DNA of 64,000 bases, taken from assembly GCF_017654505.1 (NCBI RefSeq), contig NC_054545.1, forward strand, positions 10,328,927 to 10,392,926, in the 5' to 3' direction. The position numbers were made by a program, and so were the translations under genes. The stretch comes from Polyodon spathula. Its lineage: Eukaryota > Chordata > Actinopteri > Acipenseriformes > Polyodontidae. The notes beneath the pieces were generated by a model. The model made no database searches and was not told the DNA's origin. It was given only the letters and a program-made list of their open reading frames with translations. Shown piece by piece: positions 49,100 to 63,300 of this stretch. Every line of letters begins with the position of its first letter. Positions within the stretch are counted from its first letter, which is position 1.

Positions 49100-50066
49100 G
49101 CTGTGCATGCAGTCTTAAATTCAATGGACAAAAATAACATGCTGGCTACCTCTGGATCATCAGGCTGAGCAATTGAATTTTTAAAAGAGAATTACTTCCA
49201 TCTCAACTTCAACCCATTGATAACGTCCATCCTGCCAAGCTAAATGGCATCCCAGCTGATCCTTTCTGTGCAACCAATCAAAGAACAATGAGTGTGATGC
49301 TCCACGTCCTGAATTTTCGTCCAGCCTCTTTCTGAACTGTGACCTTTGTCCTCCATGAACTTTCCCTTTTGTTCATTGAACTATATGGACTCTTCATTTC
49401 ATATTAATTTACTGTGCTATTTGCTTTTGGACATTGACAACTTGAAACAATTTCCTGACCCCTCCCCCTTTTCCCTATTAATAATTCATTTCTGTCAAAC
49501 TGTAAGAGTAGACTCATTTTCCCGTTTTTTGGCATTGGATTGTTATTTCATTTAGATTTCTCAATCTCTAAATTTACTGTTTAGAGAATTTATTAAAAGG
49601 GAATGATTTGCTTGTTTAATGAAAGAGAAAAGCTGTAGTAAACTGTGTTACTTGGAAATGACTTTTAATCGTCAAATATTCTGTAGCTGTGCAAGTTTTT
49701 GACAAATAGTGTATCTCGTGAAATCAGTGGTTAGCATTGCCGCTATTATATTTACTCATTTTATCATTATAAATGTGCTTAGTTCATCATGTAGCATGAC
49801 TTGTCTCCCGTCTCATTTTTTCCTTGCATGTCACAAGTCTAAGTTCATTTATAATACATTAACAGTTAATAGTATCTTTATAAGTTTCTTTCACCATGCT
49901 GTCTTAGTCAGCAGTGAACAAAGGCAATTTAATGGGGGCTGTTTCATCGGCAGAGATGGTAAAGCATGAGTAGTCTGGATTAAAAAAAAAAAGTAGTTTG
50001 ACAGTGGAGCTTTCATTTAAATTTTTAGACTTTTATTTAAGCTGAAATCATTTATAGAGATTACTC

Positions 50067-50072
50067 AATAAA
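50067..50072 (+). terminator. Candidate polyadenylation signal
   Basis: AATAAA followed within 40 nt by a T/G-rich stretch (TATTGAATTCTTTTTGGTTT), about 2.3 kb after the NOVA1 stop. It is a plausible distal 3' end for the transcript, but not proven. Confidence 0.3.
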
Positions 50073-50149
50073 TTGCACATTAGGTATTGAATTCTTTTTG
50101 GTTTAAGTGAAGTGGATATGTACTCTGAAATATTTTTAAAATAAGACCA

Positions 50150-50182
<33 letters not shown>

Positions 50183-53100
50183 TAAGACAAATTCTAAGTG
50201 AAATTGAAGCGTTCTGTAGAACATAATTGACTAGTCTGTAACCTTTGGGATTACAAAATGCTTTTGTTTAAAAAGGCAAGCCTCTCAATAACACTTAAAT
50301 TATACTTTAAACAATTAGTATGCCTTCAAAATGGACAGCAGTAAGCAAACAATAAAAAGCAATTCAGCTATTTCAAATGAAAGGAGGGAGAATGCTTTTG
50401 ATACAAAATCCAACCATGTTATAAATTGTAACTATTTATAGACTCAGGTTGCCATATGGAGGCTGGTGAATGCATTGAATAAGAATTACCTCAGTCCTGC
50501 AGCATTCTGTGTTTTTGAATACATTCTGTTTCAGGGTCACTTTCAATCAATATTTCATTTACTTACCGAGATTGAATGGGCGCTCTGAGACGGAGCGTGC
50601 TGTTTATCATACAGATTGGACACCTCTTTCTAGATTCAAGATCTCTCCTTCAGCATTGGGAGCTGTCCTTTCAGCACTGCACAATTGCAATTAGTTAATA
50701 GTACAGTTTCTCTACATCACTGGGATCTTTCCTAGCAGCACTGCAGCATTATAGATAGTTTCAAGGCAATCTTGACTTTGCACTGTATGCTTTCCTTTCA
50801 GCGCCACCCCTATTTAATGTGGGATCCATTCCTCTCATCAGTCCAAAATCAGAAACAACAATAAATTCTAACCCTTTTAACGGCTCATTCCGATTCATTG
50901 CTCACAACAGATCTAAGCTATTTTTCTGCTTCTTTTGATTCCTTTTCAGCTTTCCATCACATCTGTAACAAACCTTAAACAAAATGTGCCACGCAATCAT
51001 GCACAAGGCTACCTTGCCGTTGAGTTAGACAGTTCCATCACATTCAGTTGTTTAACAGAGGTCAGAACCTCCTGTTTTATATTTATCTCGCTTTCTAAGA
51101 AAGTGCTTTGTAATTAATGTTTACCTCATGGTTGTGTGAATGGTGCTATAGAGGATCTGGTAAACATCCCAGTTTTTTGTGTACGACGTCGATTGTATAA
51201 GATTTATTTTTCTATTGATAATAAACAGTATGAAAGCATAACGATGGTAGATTTTAGTATTTTAACAGTGCTTTGATTACCTATGTGCAAGAGTAATGTC
51301 TTTGCAGAACTTGTAAGGAATAATTAAAGTGTTTTTTTTTTTTTTTTGCTGATGTAAATTTGAGTATGGTCCGTTGCACATTTTATATGAATTTTAATAC
51401 AGAGTATGAGTTTAATGTAATCCTAATATTGGGCAGCTATTGCAATATTACAATTATACAATAGCTCCCCCAAATTATAATTTTAAATGTGTGTAATTGT
51501 AATCATATGATACATTCAATGAATATGTTTTTAGCTTAGTTTACAATACATTTGATAGAATTTTTTTGCTGGATTTGAATAACAAAGGGTTTTTTTACCC
51601 ACTATTTCCACAGCAATTTGCTAAAAAATAATTTTGTTTCTTAATTTAACTACAGTGAACAACACTGTACGGAGTTTTACATTTTCCAATATTTTAAACG
51701 GCAAAGAATATTTATAAATGTGGTGTATTTTGGTGTCCACAGTGATTGATCATGGTAGTATGAGCTGAAAGTTTCAGGCTTTCATTATAACTTCCTTGCT
51801 AATAGGTCATGCTTCAATGATTAGTCCATTGTGATCTCTCAATTTTGCTCTAATCTTGGCCTGCCTGAAGTAACCTAAGGTAAGGTAGTCCAGAGTTATT
51901 GCTAATCTGGGTCTGTGAAACCAAGCAATTATGTATGTGTTAAATCCTAAATCTTAAACCTTGTACAGAAACCAACAAAAGAAACATGTATATATCATTT
52001 TGATAACATGTATTTGTTTTTATTTTCCCCCCTCTAATAGGTAAATACATGCATATAGGCCCGTGGTTCAAGCCGATTATGTAATACAGAGGTGTGTTTA
52101 ACCATAATGTTCAGAACAATACTGAATGGAATAATGTGAAACAGATTAACAACCCAAAGGGTCCTACAAAGTGTTCACCAACACATTAAAATATTAATCC
52201 ATTATAACACCTTGAAATAGACATCAGTTCTCCAATTTTATAGTTATCCCAATTGTTAATGGTTAGTTAATTGTAGCATGTGTACAAAATACAATTTTAA
52301 AGCGATTACTAACAGCGCTCTGCTCGTGGGCCTGGGATATAAAAAGTATATATTATAGCTGACATTTGTGTTATGTTCTAAATAGTTTAGTATACATTAA
52401 CTAATTAACTTCATGCAATAAACACAAAAAACACGTGGATTTTATATGTATCATTCAAGTGATAGGTTTCAAAACAATGATAAGCAGGAAGTCTTTAGAA
52501 AGTGTTTTAATGTTATTGCTATGGCATATGGAACAAGTTATTTGTTTTTCTGGAGATACTAAATGATTTGCATTAGGAACACAATTGTTGAAGATATTTT
52601 GATATTATTGAAGATTTATTAGCCATTTAGAATTACAATGTAACCAAGTGACTCCAGCGTTGGGACTGACACTACCTTAATATATAGTGGAGACGATGGT
52701 GGTTTGAACCAGTGACCCTGTGATTGTTAATTGATCGAATACCCTTCAAAATAAGACAACTGATAATCTGAGCTGTATTTAAACTTCTAATTCAGTGTCG
52801 GTATACCCTTCAGTAGTTCCCAAAAAACAAAGCACCAAACTGCAGTCCATTATGTAGAGGGTTGAGAACAGGACGTTTTTATTGTTTCTAGTTTATTTGT
52901 AGTGCAACACAAAAAATCAAAGAGAAATACAAAAAAAAGTAAAATCTTTGGATAATACCTTCCACCTTGGTGATCAAAAATGCACAAGGAGTTTTTCTGG
53001 GGACTTTAGATATTGGAAGGTGGGTTAAAAAAGAAAATGTACTTATTAATCCAGGACTTACTTTACAATTAAAATGACTCCTACATTGTAATACTATTAT

Positions 53101-56100
53101 TTCTCTCCTCTCGTGAACATTTTTCTAAACCAATCAACTGCTACTCATTGCACACCCATACCAACTGAATTAAACTGAAGTAGAGTGTTACAGTGGCTGG
53201 CAGAGAGGCAGGAGAATGTTTCTCAAGAAATCAAAGACTTATTGGAAATGTCTGTTGATAATTTTCTGGTAACATCATGCTATCAAATTATATGTTTGAT
53301 TTATTGTGTTTATCGGATAACGCAACTGAGAGAAACCTTTTATTTTACTGTATTGTCCTGGGAAGACACAGGGAGGTTTGGAACATGCAACAGTAAAAGC
53401 ATTCATAAAATCAAATGTAATGTTAAATCAAATATATTGAGCTAAACAGGAGCCTAGAACATTACAATTCTCACAGCTGAAGCATGCATTCTCTAAGAAA
53501 TAGTAGGATTCCAGTCTATGCCATTACTGTTAAATGTTCTCTTTTCTAGCTGACTTCGGTTTTTACCCTGGGTTAATTGAAAGTGTTCAACATTAAAGTG
53601 CTGAGCTGAGTGTTGGAAGAACAAAATGCTAGAAGTTGTATTTATTATTCTTATTAGTTTTTAACTGCAGTAGGAAATTGCTTGGCACATTCTAGGCACT
53701 ATTTCCATTGTTTTAAAGTCAATTATCTGTATTAGACAATAGTGTTTAGAAACATACCATGCAGTATGCAAGTCAAACACATTTAATACATTGATAAAAC
53801 TGTTCACTGTATAGCCTTTATAGGCTAGTGAGTTAATATATTAAATATATAGTAAATATATAATAAATATAACTTGCTGACAATATGTTGATGGATGAAA
53901 TGTCTTACATGGTCCAGAACGAAACTGACATTTGTATAGTAAATTAATTAAAATAGTTATCAGCCTGATACGGTATTGCTTATGAGGTGATCTGCTGTGT
54001 TAATGTGCTCAAGGTTAAAGAGTTAAATGTTAGCTTTGAGTGAAATGAAATACACTTACCAAGATGTTGGGAAATGGGGGTATTTATTAAATACAGGAAT
54101 ATGTAGTATTGAACAAAACTGTACCTCTCCAGTCAAAAAAATAGGACACAAAGATTATTTTCCGTGTCTATTTGTCTAGTATTTTTTAAAAAAAGGAAGA
54201 TAGCATCTTAAAACAGACTTGTTATATAAAAGAACTGAGCATATCAATAAATCCCTTCTTAAAATTTTTAAATGTATAAAAGCAAATGAATGCATATATT
54301 AAGTATCGTGTCCAATTTCTAGGTCCTTAAAGGATGCCGGTGGTAATAAAGTTCTCTATGTAAAATGTTTTACAGCATTAGCGATATTACTGCATGCACC
54401 CCTTTTCCTCTGAAGATAGTTTGGTTATTTGCTTGCATGTTATACTTCCATTTTGAATATGCAGCTACCTCAAAAACTAGATGTTGCTTTCTGGGGATGC
54501 AGCAGTTTATTCAAAGTGTTACATTTTCATATCTTATATTATGGAAACACAGTGAAAGAAAAGAGTACCGGTAATATATTATAATAATATAATAATATAT
54601 ATATAATATATTATAATTTTTTTAAAAATGAGTTTGGACTAAGCAATAGGACTATGAAGTAATGACCACTAAAGTTATACGATTGACTAAACATACTACC
54701 ACTGCAGATAGATGTACTGCTACAGTGGTTTCACTGGGTCCCTCGTGTATCAAACTCATTAACAGTAAAATTATTTCAGTAGCCTTACTAATTACTCCTT
54801 ATTCTATAAATTAATCTTGCTTCATATAATGCACCTGGGTGTGTTAGATTTAACAGTACTCCATCTGGAATATCTCCTAAATTACCAGAATGTACCAGAT
54901 ACTTTGTTACAAATCTCAGATGGCCTTCTGGGCTGATTTTGTATCTGGTTAATTTCCGTGACAACCAAAATTCCAGTCTGGTAATTATCATAAATATCTT
55001 ATGAAGAATGCTGAATGAGCTATTTTGGTAATGCACTGATGATTTAATTCTCACCTAATTGTTCAGTATTCTTCTTAAGTTACTTAATAACCTGGACAAA
55101 AGTCTTCCGTTTCACATACTGACTAAATGCTTTTGGAATTACAGGAATTTTAAACATACGCAAAAAGTTTCTGTAAGTAGCAGATGCTGAAGCTGAAGAC
55201 GTGTTTAGTGATCTGACCTACATATACAGTAGTAATTTCACATTTGCAGAAGATCTTATATTGTCAATCTCAGTAAATAACTATATAAATAAATAAGTGC
55301 AAATGGAAAGAGAATGTAAGAGAAGCCAATTAGCCCTTGTGACATTATTTGATTAAATTGGTTTCTCCTCCATAATTTCATGCATTTATATTCTTTGTAT
55401 TCCTCTTGCATTCCATAAGCCATTTTCCATTCTAAAGTAAATTCTTGTAAAACTTGCTTATATTTATCTAAATTCATATTTGTTTTTATTGTGCTAGATA
55501 GGTCTGTTCTGAGGCAAACATTTTGCATTGCAATTAGCTACAATTTCCTAATCTTCCAGAATTACACCCAGAAACAAATGAGTTCAGATATTAGTGAGGA
55601 CCATTTTCACCATGTTCAATCCATTCAAATTAAGATATTAATGAGAGTTCAGATGCATAGGTAAAGATTTCCTTCACAATAATCATCACATTAGTCTACA
55701 ATATGTGACATGATGATACTGTATCGTATGTATCCTGGTCTTGTGAACCTTACTGGTTTTCTTTCTCTATCATTCCTTGGAGGCACTGGGTCCATTATCA
55801 TGTGTTTCAGGATCCATCTGCTCCTTTTCCTTCAGTTAAATTGTGAAGAAAACAAAAGAAATGTACTCTATCAAATAATTCCCAGAAGTCATTGTAAGAA
55901 CTTTAACTATTCTCTACTTAAAAACTGAAAATATCCAAAGGTATCAACTGTGGGCTTTATACTGTGTGATTAATTAATCTCCAACAATTGGCTTTGCACT
56001 TGTTTCAAACAGGTCTTCTGTGATCATAAACCAGGACATTTCATCATATACCATTCCTACCTAAGCCATGGCAAATAAGGTATTGTAGCAAATTGTCAGC

Positions 56101-59100
56101 TGAGGTAGAGTGATATACATTGCAAATATTCAATTCTACTCTTCCATTTCATAAAGCTCCTAAACCTCTTTTACATTCAGCAGGAGCCGGCAGTCCTTTA
56201 GCTACCAGAAATAAAAGGTCAAATAGCTGTCAGTAAGTTCTCACCCGAGTAGATTTTTTCATTACACAGGGCAAGCATGACTGCTTCTGTTTCTGCAAGC
56301 TTTACTAAAATCTGGGGTTTGAATTGTATTGTATTGTATTATATAGTGTGCTTTGTGACATGATGGAAACTGTGCATTCATAATAAGTTGCTTACACCAA
56401 CGTTTCACTGCAAAGATTCATCAAGACAAGCTAGCAAAAGAAAATGCATTGCCCTTAAACACACAGCACATATCTTAAATGTGTGCCACGTTTCAGTGAG
56501 GTGATGTCTCGCTGATTGTGCACAGCTGCTGATAGCTGGAGTAGTTGCAATAATTCTATTACCATTTGGCAACTGGTGCACTTATCCACCCTAAACTCCA
56601 TTCTCCACCTCAGCTCAAGATGCCGAAAGTTTCCCTGTGCCTTCATAGCTTATAGTACTGACTTAAATTATTTAAGCTGACAGCAGTGTACTCAATATGT
56701 GTCAGTAAGTTAGAATATAAAATCAATAAAATATATTTCACTTGCGTGCTTTAATGATGCCTTTTGGGAAAACTTGGCTGTGATATATACTTCAAGTGAG
56801 CAGCAAGCAGAGGTGTAATGGCAAAAAAAGTACTGGAAATTTTAAATGGCCAACATTTACGTTTAATTGAATTAAGTACCACACATTCAAATGTAAATAC
56901 TAACAAATGTTAACCAGCATGTATATGAGAGAGAGAGAAAGAAAATAGATGGGCTTCAGTGAGTTACAGGAAAATAATTCCATCTAGTGTTTATGTAATG
57001 TCATAAACTAGGAGTCCTTTAGGTCACGTAGTTTATAAACTGTCACAGAAAAATGCCCAGATTATTTTCAGTAATGCCATCAGCTGTGATACAGTATAAA
57101 TATGAAGGTGGTAACTCGTAGGCTATCATTGGAGAATAAAACAAGGAAGTGTGAGTAACTAAATAGTTTTTCACAGCTTTTGGGTAATTTAGTGTATGGT
57201 AATAGAAAAATAATATCCTGCATGATTTTTTTTTATTATTATTGAGTACATAAACACTAATGATATTGCATGTAAAAACAGTATGAAACAATGTGCAGCT
57301 AAGGCTCATTTTACATTATCTTAATTATCTATTCATCTTCTTGTTTAGGTTCACTTTGTATATCATATTCTGTTTCAGTCCATACACCCAGGTCATTTTT
57401 TTTATGTGTAAAGCTTACACCCAGTGGGAGACAAAGGGGACTTAATGGTTACACTCTAGGGATTAAATATGTTTTAAGAGCTGTATTGAGGCCACATGGC
57501 TGCTTTGATTTTCTGAGTTTTAAAAAGAAAATGATATACAAAACCATTCATGTTTGCCCATTATTGTATAACTTGTATTTCAAGTAAGGAAAGAATATAA
57601 CAGCTCCTGACATTAAATAAGTAATAATTTAAGGGGGATGGGAAATGCTGTTGGGTATGTAGTGTTAACGGTCTAACATTGCAAATTGAAAGTTGCCAAA
57701 TTAAAGAACAGCTTTCCACATCAAACTAATGAAGCCTAGGATAAGCAAGTAAGTGAAAAATAAATTAAAATATGTAAAGCCACCATGAAAATTGACTTGT
57801 ACAAAAATGCTTGAACAAGCATAGAGCTATGGAAAAAGAGATGCGCTATCTTCTGGCTTGCCATTTAATTTATGCCACATGCTGTGAAAAAGTGATGCAA
57901 CAACATGACCTGCTCAACTCCCAAGTCAAAGCAACAGATAAACCAGGTCATTTATAGATTAATCTGGTTGACCAATCTAGCCCACCCCACTCCCTCCCCT
58001 CGCTGAGATCAGATATTAAACTTGGAGAGTGATATTGGCATTGATTTAATTATACATCAGAGACATTCTTGTGACTCATTTGTATTGATCTCATATTGTG
58101 CACTATAACAATACAATAGAAACAATTGAAACGTCCTATAAGATAAATAGGGCTATTCTGACATATGAATTTCAAGGAACAGCTGACAATGTATGTTCTG
58201 AAGAATCATGAAGGCCATACCCACTGTCGAATCCAATTATATCCACAAGGACCAATGGGGGGCTAGTGCTTCGTGCTTATGACTGTGGACAGTAAGATAT
58301 TGCTTGTGACTCTCCGAGTAATGCAACTATGTGCAATACAGTACAGGTTTGCTGTAATATCCATGGCTTGCTTTATAGAAAAGAAGGAATAAAGCAAGCT
58401 CCAGGGAGTGCTGGAGATAAGAAAAAAGACTGATATCTGGAAAAGAAAAGACAAAGGAGTTCAACTGATTGATGTTCTTCTCCCTAGATATGATTTGGGT
58501 CTTCTATCATGTATGAGGGTATCTACCAATGTTCAAAAAGGCATTTGTTCCATGATAATCCTTCTTAAAATTACTCACCTGGGGAGCAGACTTTTTGGTA
58601 TTAAGTTAGGAAAAGGAAAAAAAAAAAATCTTTGGCATTTGGAAAGTGAGTTAAATACTTCAACATGACATCAATGTCTCTTCACGTGTGTGTATATAGA
58701 AAGAGATTTAGGAGATGTATAATACTTTGAATGGGATATGAAGGTTAGGTCAACAGCGTCTCATCTAGTATGCTATTCAAAATAGTAACCAACATGCTAC
58801 CAGAGACAACTGTCAGGCATACTCAAACATGCAACCTCCATAAGCTAGACCTTCGTTTAAAGAAAAGAGGCATCATATAAAGTGAAATACTCAAACGTTT
58901 TTTGAATTACAAAAAGTCTGTCCAGCCTCTTTGTTATGGTGTGTCAACCTAATTTCAGTGTGAGCTGTATTTATAGATAATATATACTGATACAGGAGGA
59001 TTTGTGTTGCCATATAAGATGCAGATCTTATTTACCTTATGGATGTTTGAAATACTGGAAATGGAAAAATAAATTATATACTAGGCTAAAATGACTGGTG

Positions 59101-59655
59101 TCTGGGCATCAACAGAAATCCCTTTTCCTTCTTCTCTATAAGGTCATCTTGATAGAAAGGTTCCTCCTGTATGTAAGCCATTATCTCTTCTGTGCAGTAT
59201 TACAACAAGACTCCTGATTACGGTATCTATTTATACAGCTAAATGGATTTAAAACAAACTATATAGAGCCTCAGGGAGAGAAAGGACTAAACTAAGTGTT
59301 ACCAAACACCCTTTAACTAAAACTAATTATCTTACCTTTGCTCTATCCTATGTGTCATCACAACATGGGTCATAAATCAGTTGAAAATACATTTCTCAAC
59401 TTTTACTCAGGAGGGTTCGCCATGAAAGAAAGATTTTCCTTTAGACGCTGTAGTGTATCCTCCTACAATGTTTTTTTTTTTGGGTTTGTTTTTTTTCCCC
59501 GACAATTTTCTATTCATTTCAATTAGAGCACCAGCATTGTTGCAGTACGGACCATAAACTGAATACAAACATTTGCTCCAAAATGCTTCTGAGTAAATGT
59601 TGAGAATTATATGATCCATCTGATTTATGATTCATGTTGAAAAAAATATAATATT

Positions 59656-59669
59656 TTGTGTGTGTGTCA

Positions 59670-59718
<49 letters not shown>

Positions 59719-59719
59719 A
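59656..59719. repeat. (GT)n(AT)n microsatellite
   Basis: Compound GT then AT repeat downstream of NOVA1. Confidence 0.9.
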
Positions 59720-60360
59720 TATTACTGCGATAAACACGGGATAAAACAAAGGTGAAGCAATGGATTTATTTTAAACACTGTAGGGCGTGACACTGTGAAT
59801 TCTAATAATCATAATTTGGAACCTGTTTTGATAAATTATTGTTTATCTATAGTTCCGTGGCTAAGCAGTGTATCCCCATTCATTTTAATTGCATATTGTG
59901 GTAGTTTTAATACCTAGAACTTAATTGCCTTGGACTATTTATTGCGATTGTGACAATTGACATGGAGAATCTCTTTAGGCTTGTTTGTTGTTTCACAAGT
60001 TTCTTTAGACTACCTGGGTGATCCCGTATTAGGTCTTTGTTAGGACCGCTGTTTAAGTTAACATTCTACAGTAACTTTGCCTGTATGTGTCATAATCACC
60101 TCTGTCTATTCATTTCTGTCTGTTCATGAACCACTGTTTAATATGCATAATAATCCCAGTCTCAGTGGACTTGAACTTCTGTCAGTATCCACGCATCTCC
60201 AGCAGAAACAATAGAAACAAATATCCACCTCTTGTCCCAGCAGTCATTTTAATAGATACATAGTTTTATTTCCCAACAAAAGAGGCTATCAGCCTACCCT
60301 GGATTATTGTTATTGTGTGTTGTTTTGTTTTTGTTTGTTTGTTTGTTTTGTTTGTGTTTG

Positions 60361-60389
60361 TGTTTTTTTTTTTTTTTTTTTTTTTTTTT
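60361..60389. repeat. Poly-T tract preceded by GTTT repeats
   Basis: GTTTGTTTGTTTG followed by about 28 T; looks like the reverse-strand tail of a retroposed element, but no body is recognised. Confidence 0.7.
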
Positions 60390-63300
60390 AAGTACAGTAT
60401 ACTACATCTTCAAAAGGGAACTCATTGAAAAGGGTGACAGTTTTGGGGTAGCTATTGGGGTAAGGCATCAAATATTGTTACTATTTTATCCATAATCATG
60501 AAAATACAGAATTTTGCATTTTATTTTCCTAATATTGATTCCTGCAATTTCATTTCAGATCAAAATGGCTTCGGGAAGCAAGATATTTGAAAGGCAGGTA
60601 TGGCGTCAGCTTTCTCCAAACTATTTTTATATGTAGCGGTAAGAATGATCACTGTGAATGAGTACTGGGGGGAAAAAAACAGGACAATTCATCATTATAA
60701 TATATCGAAAAGACAGAACCTATGAAACATCTTCAGCAAATCAAAAGGAGAGACATAGCAATTTAATATCTGCATGCATGGTTCTGTGCAAAGACTGCAA
60801 GACTAAATATAATGGAAAAATAAGTATGGGATTTGCACATGTAAGGTTTTACGACTTTGCTGTTACTGTTGGTAAAATTTTAAAAAAAGCTACATCACCA
60901 ATCGATGAGAAGGAAGATCTATTGTTAAGGAAAGAAGAAAAGAAGAACCAAAGAGCCTTACAAGTAGTGAAAGGGGATTTCCCCGGTGAAAAGAGAACTT
61001 TTCAAGGAGAGCACTTCTAAGAAGCAATGTTTTTTGGGAAATAATTATTTTAAATGTACAAGTATTGCATTTAAAGCATTATAGGAGTAGTCAGGATAAA
61101 CAGCTATGAAAAAATTATTGAAAACATTCGTAGCAACCTTAATGTGTTACAGAATACCATGCAGTGTTTAGAAGAAACCATTGCTGCTTTATCCTGTGTT
61201 TTTACATTTTTCAACATAAACCTGATTTTATTCATGAGTTTTAAATCAGCTGGACATACATTGGTCTGTTTCTCCTTTAGCATCATAGTGCCTAACAGAA
61301 ACTATCTTTGTCCTATTGAATGCTCTTGAGTGAAAGTTGATTTTTGCCTCATGATGACAGTAAAGCTATCAAAACAACTGAAGTTAAGATTAAAAAACAA
61401 AATCTTTGTGACCACACCGGAAAAAGTAATGCATTTCTTGTAAACACTGCAGGGTGTTCTGTAAAACTTTAATTAAATTGAGATTGAATACAGCTGGTGT
61501 GTGGTTTATTTGGAACTGAAATCATAACAAATGTTGTTATCCAAAGGAAAAGTATTAACCACGATATTAACATCAATGAATCCAGTGATACCAAGGATAT
61601 GTTGTAATTCTTTTTAGGCTCAAAATATACATATGCCTTCCTGTTGCAGTAATATGGATCATCTCACATTTTAGCAATATGAAAAGATAGAAAAAAAAAA
61701 CTACCAATTATTAATTTCACAAATATGTATATTGATACACACATAGCCACAGTATATTGATTTTTGAAATTCACTTTTGAAATTCAATGTAGTAAACTAC
61801 AGTTATTACAGTCAAAACTTTTGATTATATATGCGAATGGAGAAGCCAGCTTTTCTTCTTGGGAAATCAACAAACTAATGAATAGGCTTGTTTTGGTTTC
61901 CTTTAATATCTGCTGCAAAAAAAAAATCTTAACTCAGAAAATTGTTGGATCTGACACACCTAGAAAATAACACCTCATTTTATTTTCTCTTGAAAAAGTC
62001 TTATTAGTGTTACTGACATAAGATTGGTATGGGGAGTAATAATGTGAGGCTCTGTACAAAAGAAAATCAAGCAGATGCTGCTATAAATAGTAAAGTGGGA
62101 TGTGCATCCTAATTTATAATTACATCTCCAACTGTATTTATTAATGCCATTTTTTTTGTTTTCCAAAAATGTTCTTAGGGTTTTCTTTATAGTTTTACTC
62201 ACCATGTGCGAGGGAATTACTTATCAGTTAAATGAGTGCTAATTAGGTGGGAAGCAAATGGAGAGACTTTAGATATTGGCTTTGAAAACACATCACATAC
62301 CAGCAACACTGCCATTTCCTTTCACACTTCACTACAAATGAGAAGAGGGTGTGCTCTATATATTTAAATGAAACAAATCCTACACTGAGGTGCAATTCTT
62401 CACAATGGTTAATACAGGAAAACCTGGTTGGTGATTAAAAGCTGGTGGCGTGAGGTAATAATTTGCAGTGCACGCAGGTTTGATTTCAACACCCTGCAGT
62501 ATGGAGAGACAAGCCACAAAATAATGCATCTTGGATCCTGCAGTAATGAAGGTGTATTGAACTACATGGCACCAGCATGAGCGTGGTTGCAGATTACAGT
62601 ATGTGAAGCCAATACTGGCCGTTTCATTGTTTCAATGTGCTGCCTCGGTTGTTTGCCATGCGATTGTATTAAGAACTCATATTGCTCACGTGTACATCTA
62701 TTCTAGCAATTCCTATCTCCTGGCTTAAAACAGAAACTATGGGCCCTATTCACAAAACTTTAGGACAGCTTTAAGGCGTGTTTTTGACTTGTTAGTAATA
62801 GTCTTGCGTAACCTAGCATAGAAGCTTGGTCTTATGGTAAGTGAGTGTGTGTATGTGTGTGGGGTGGGAGTCATTTATGAATCCTGACCACTGTCACAAA
62901 ATAGTCCATACAACAGTCTTTACAGTTTCTGTACATATGGCCCAACATAGTCAAAATATTTAAAAAGGCTTCCCTTCTGTAATAGCCTACCTCAAACTGG
63001 TTTTAAGCAGCACTACTTATACAAACGTACACTTTTCACTAATTGTACAAAAACATTCAGTGGGAATTATCCATTTCAATGACTTAATCTTTTACAATTT
63101 ATCTTAATACCCCTGCATAAATGAAAGATTATTATTATTATTTTTTAAATATTATTACATAACTGTTTTTGGACTCAAGGGAAAATTAAAAAGACAAATA
63201 GACTAATTCAAATATTGTAGGAATCCCTTAATTAATACTTAAGGGGTTGATTGAAATTTAAGAAGCATGCTTGCCAATAATCAGGATATATTCACTTAAT

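Larger units (their letters stand above)
47761..51300 (+). other. NOVA1: Probable NOVA1 3' UTR and 3' flank
   Basis: The sequence after the stop codon has no credible ORF and is AT-rich, with blocks of mixed composition (48360-48540 and 48960-49520) typical of vertebrate neuronal 3' UTRs. AATAAA hexamers occur at 48578 and 48582 (followed by an A-rich tract), at 50067 (followed by a T/G-rich stretch) and at 51220. I cannot tell which is used, so the 3' boundary given is only an outer guess. A poly-T tract lies at about 50151-50176. Confidence 0.55.

Noticed and set aside
52680..52790. GGTTTGAACCAGTGACC as a tRNA B box
   Set aside because: There is no A box or cloverleaf around it; it more likely belongs to a decayed SINE tail.
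60658..61020. 120-codon Lys-rich ORF as a gene
   Set aside because: No domain, AT-driven composition and no supporting signals; kept only as part of a weak finding.
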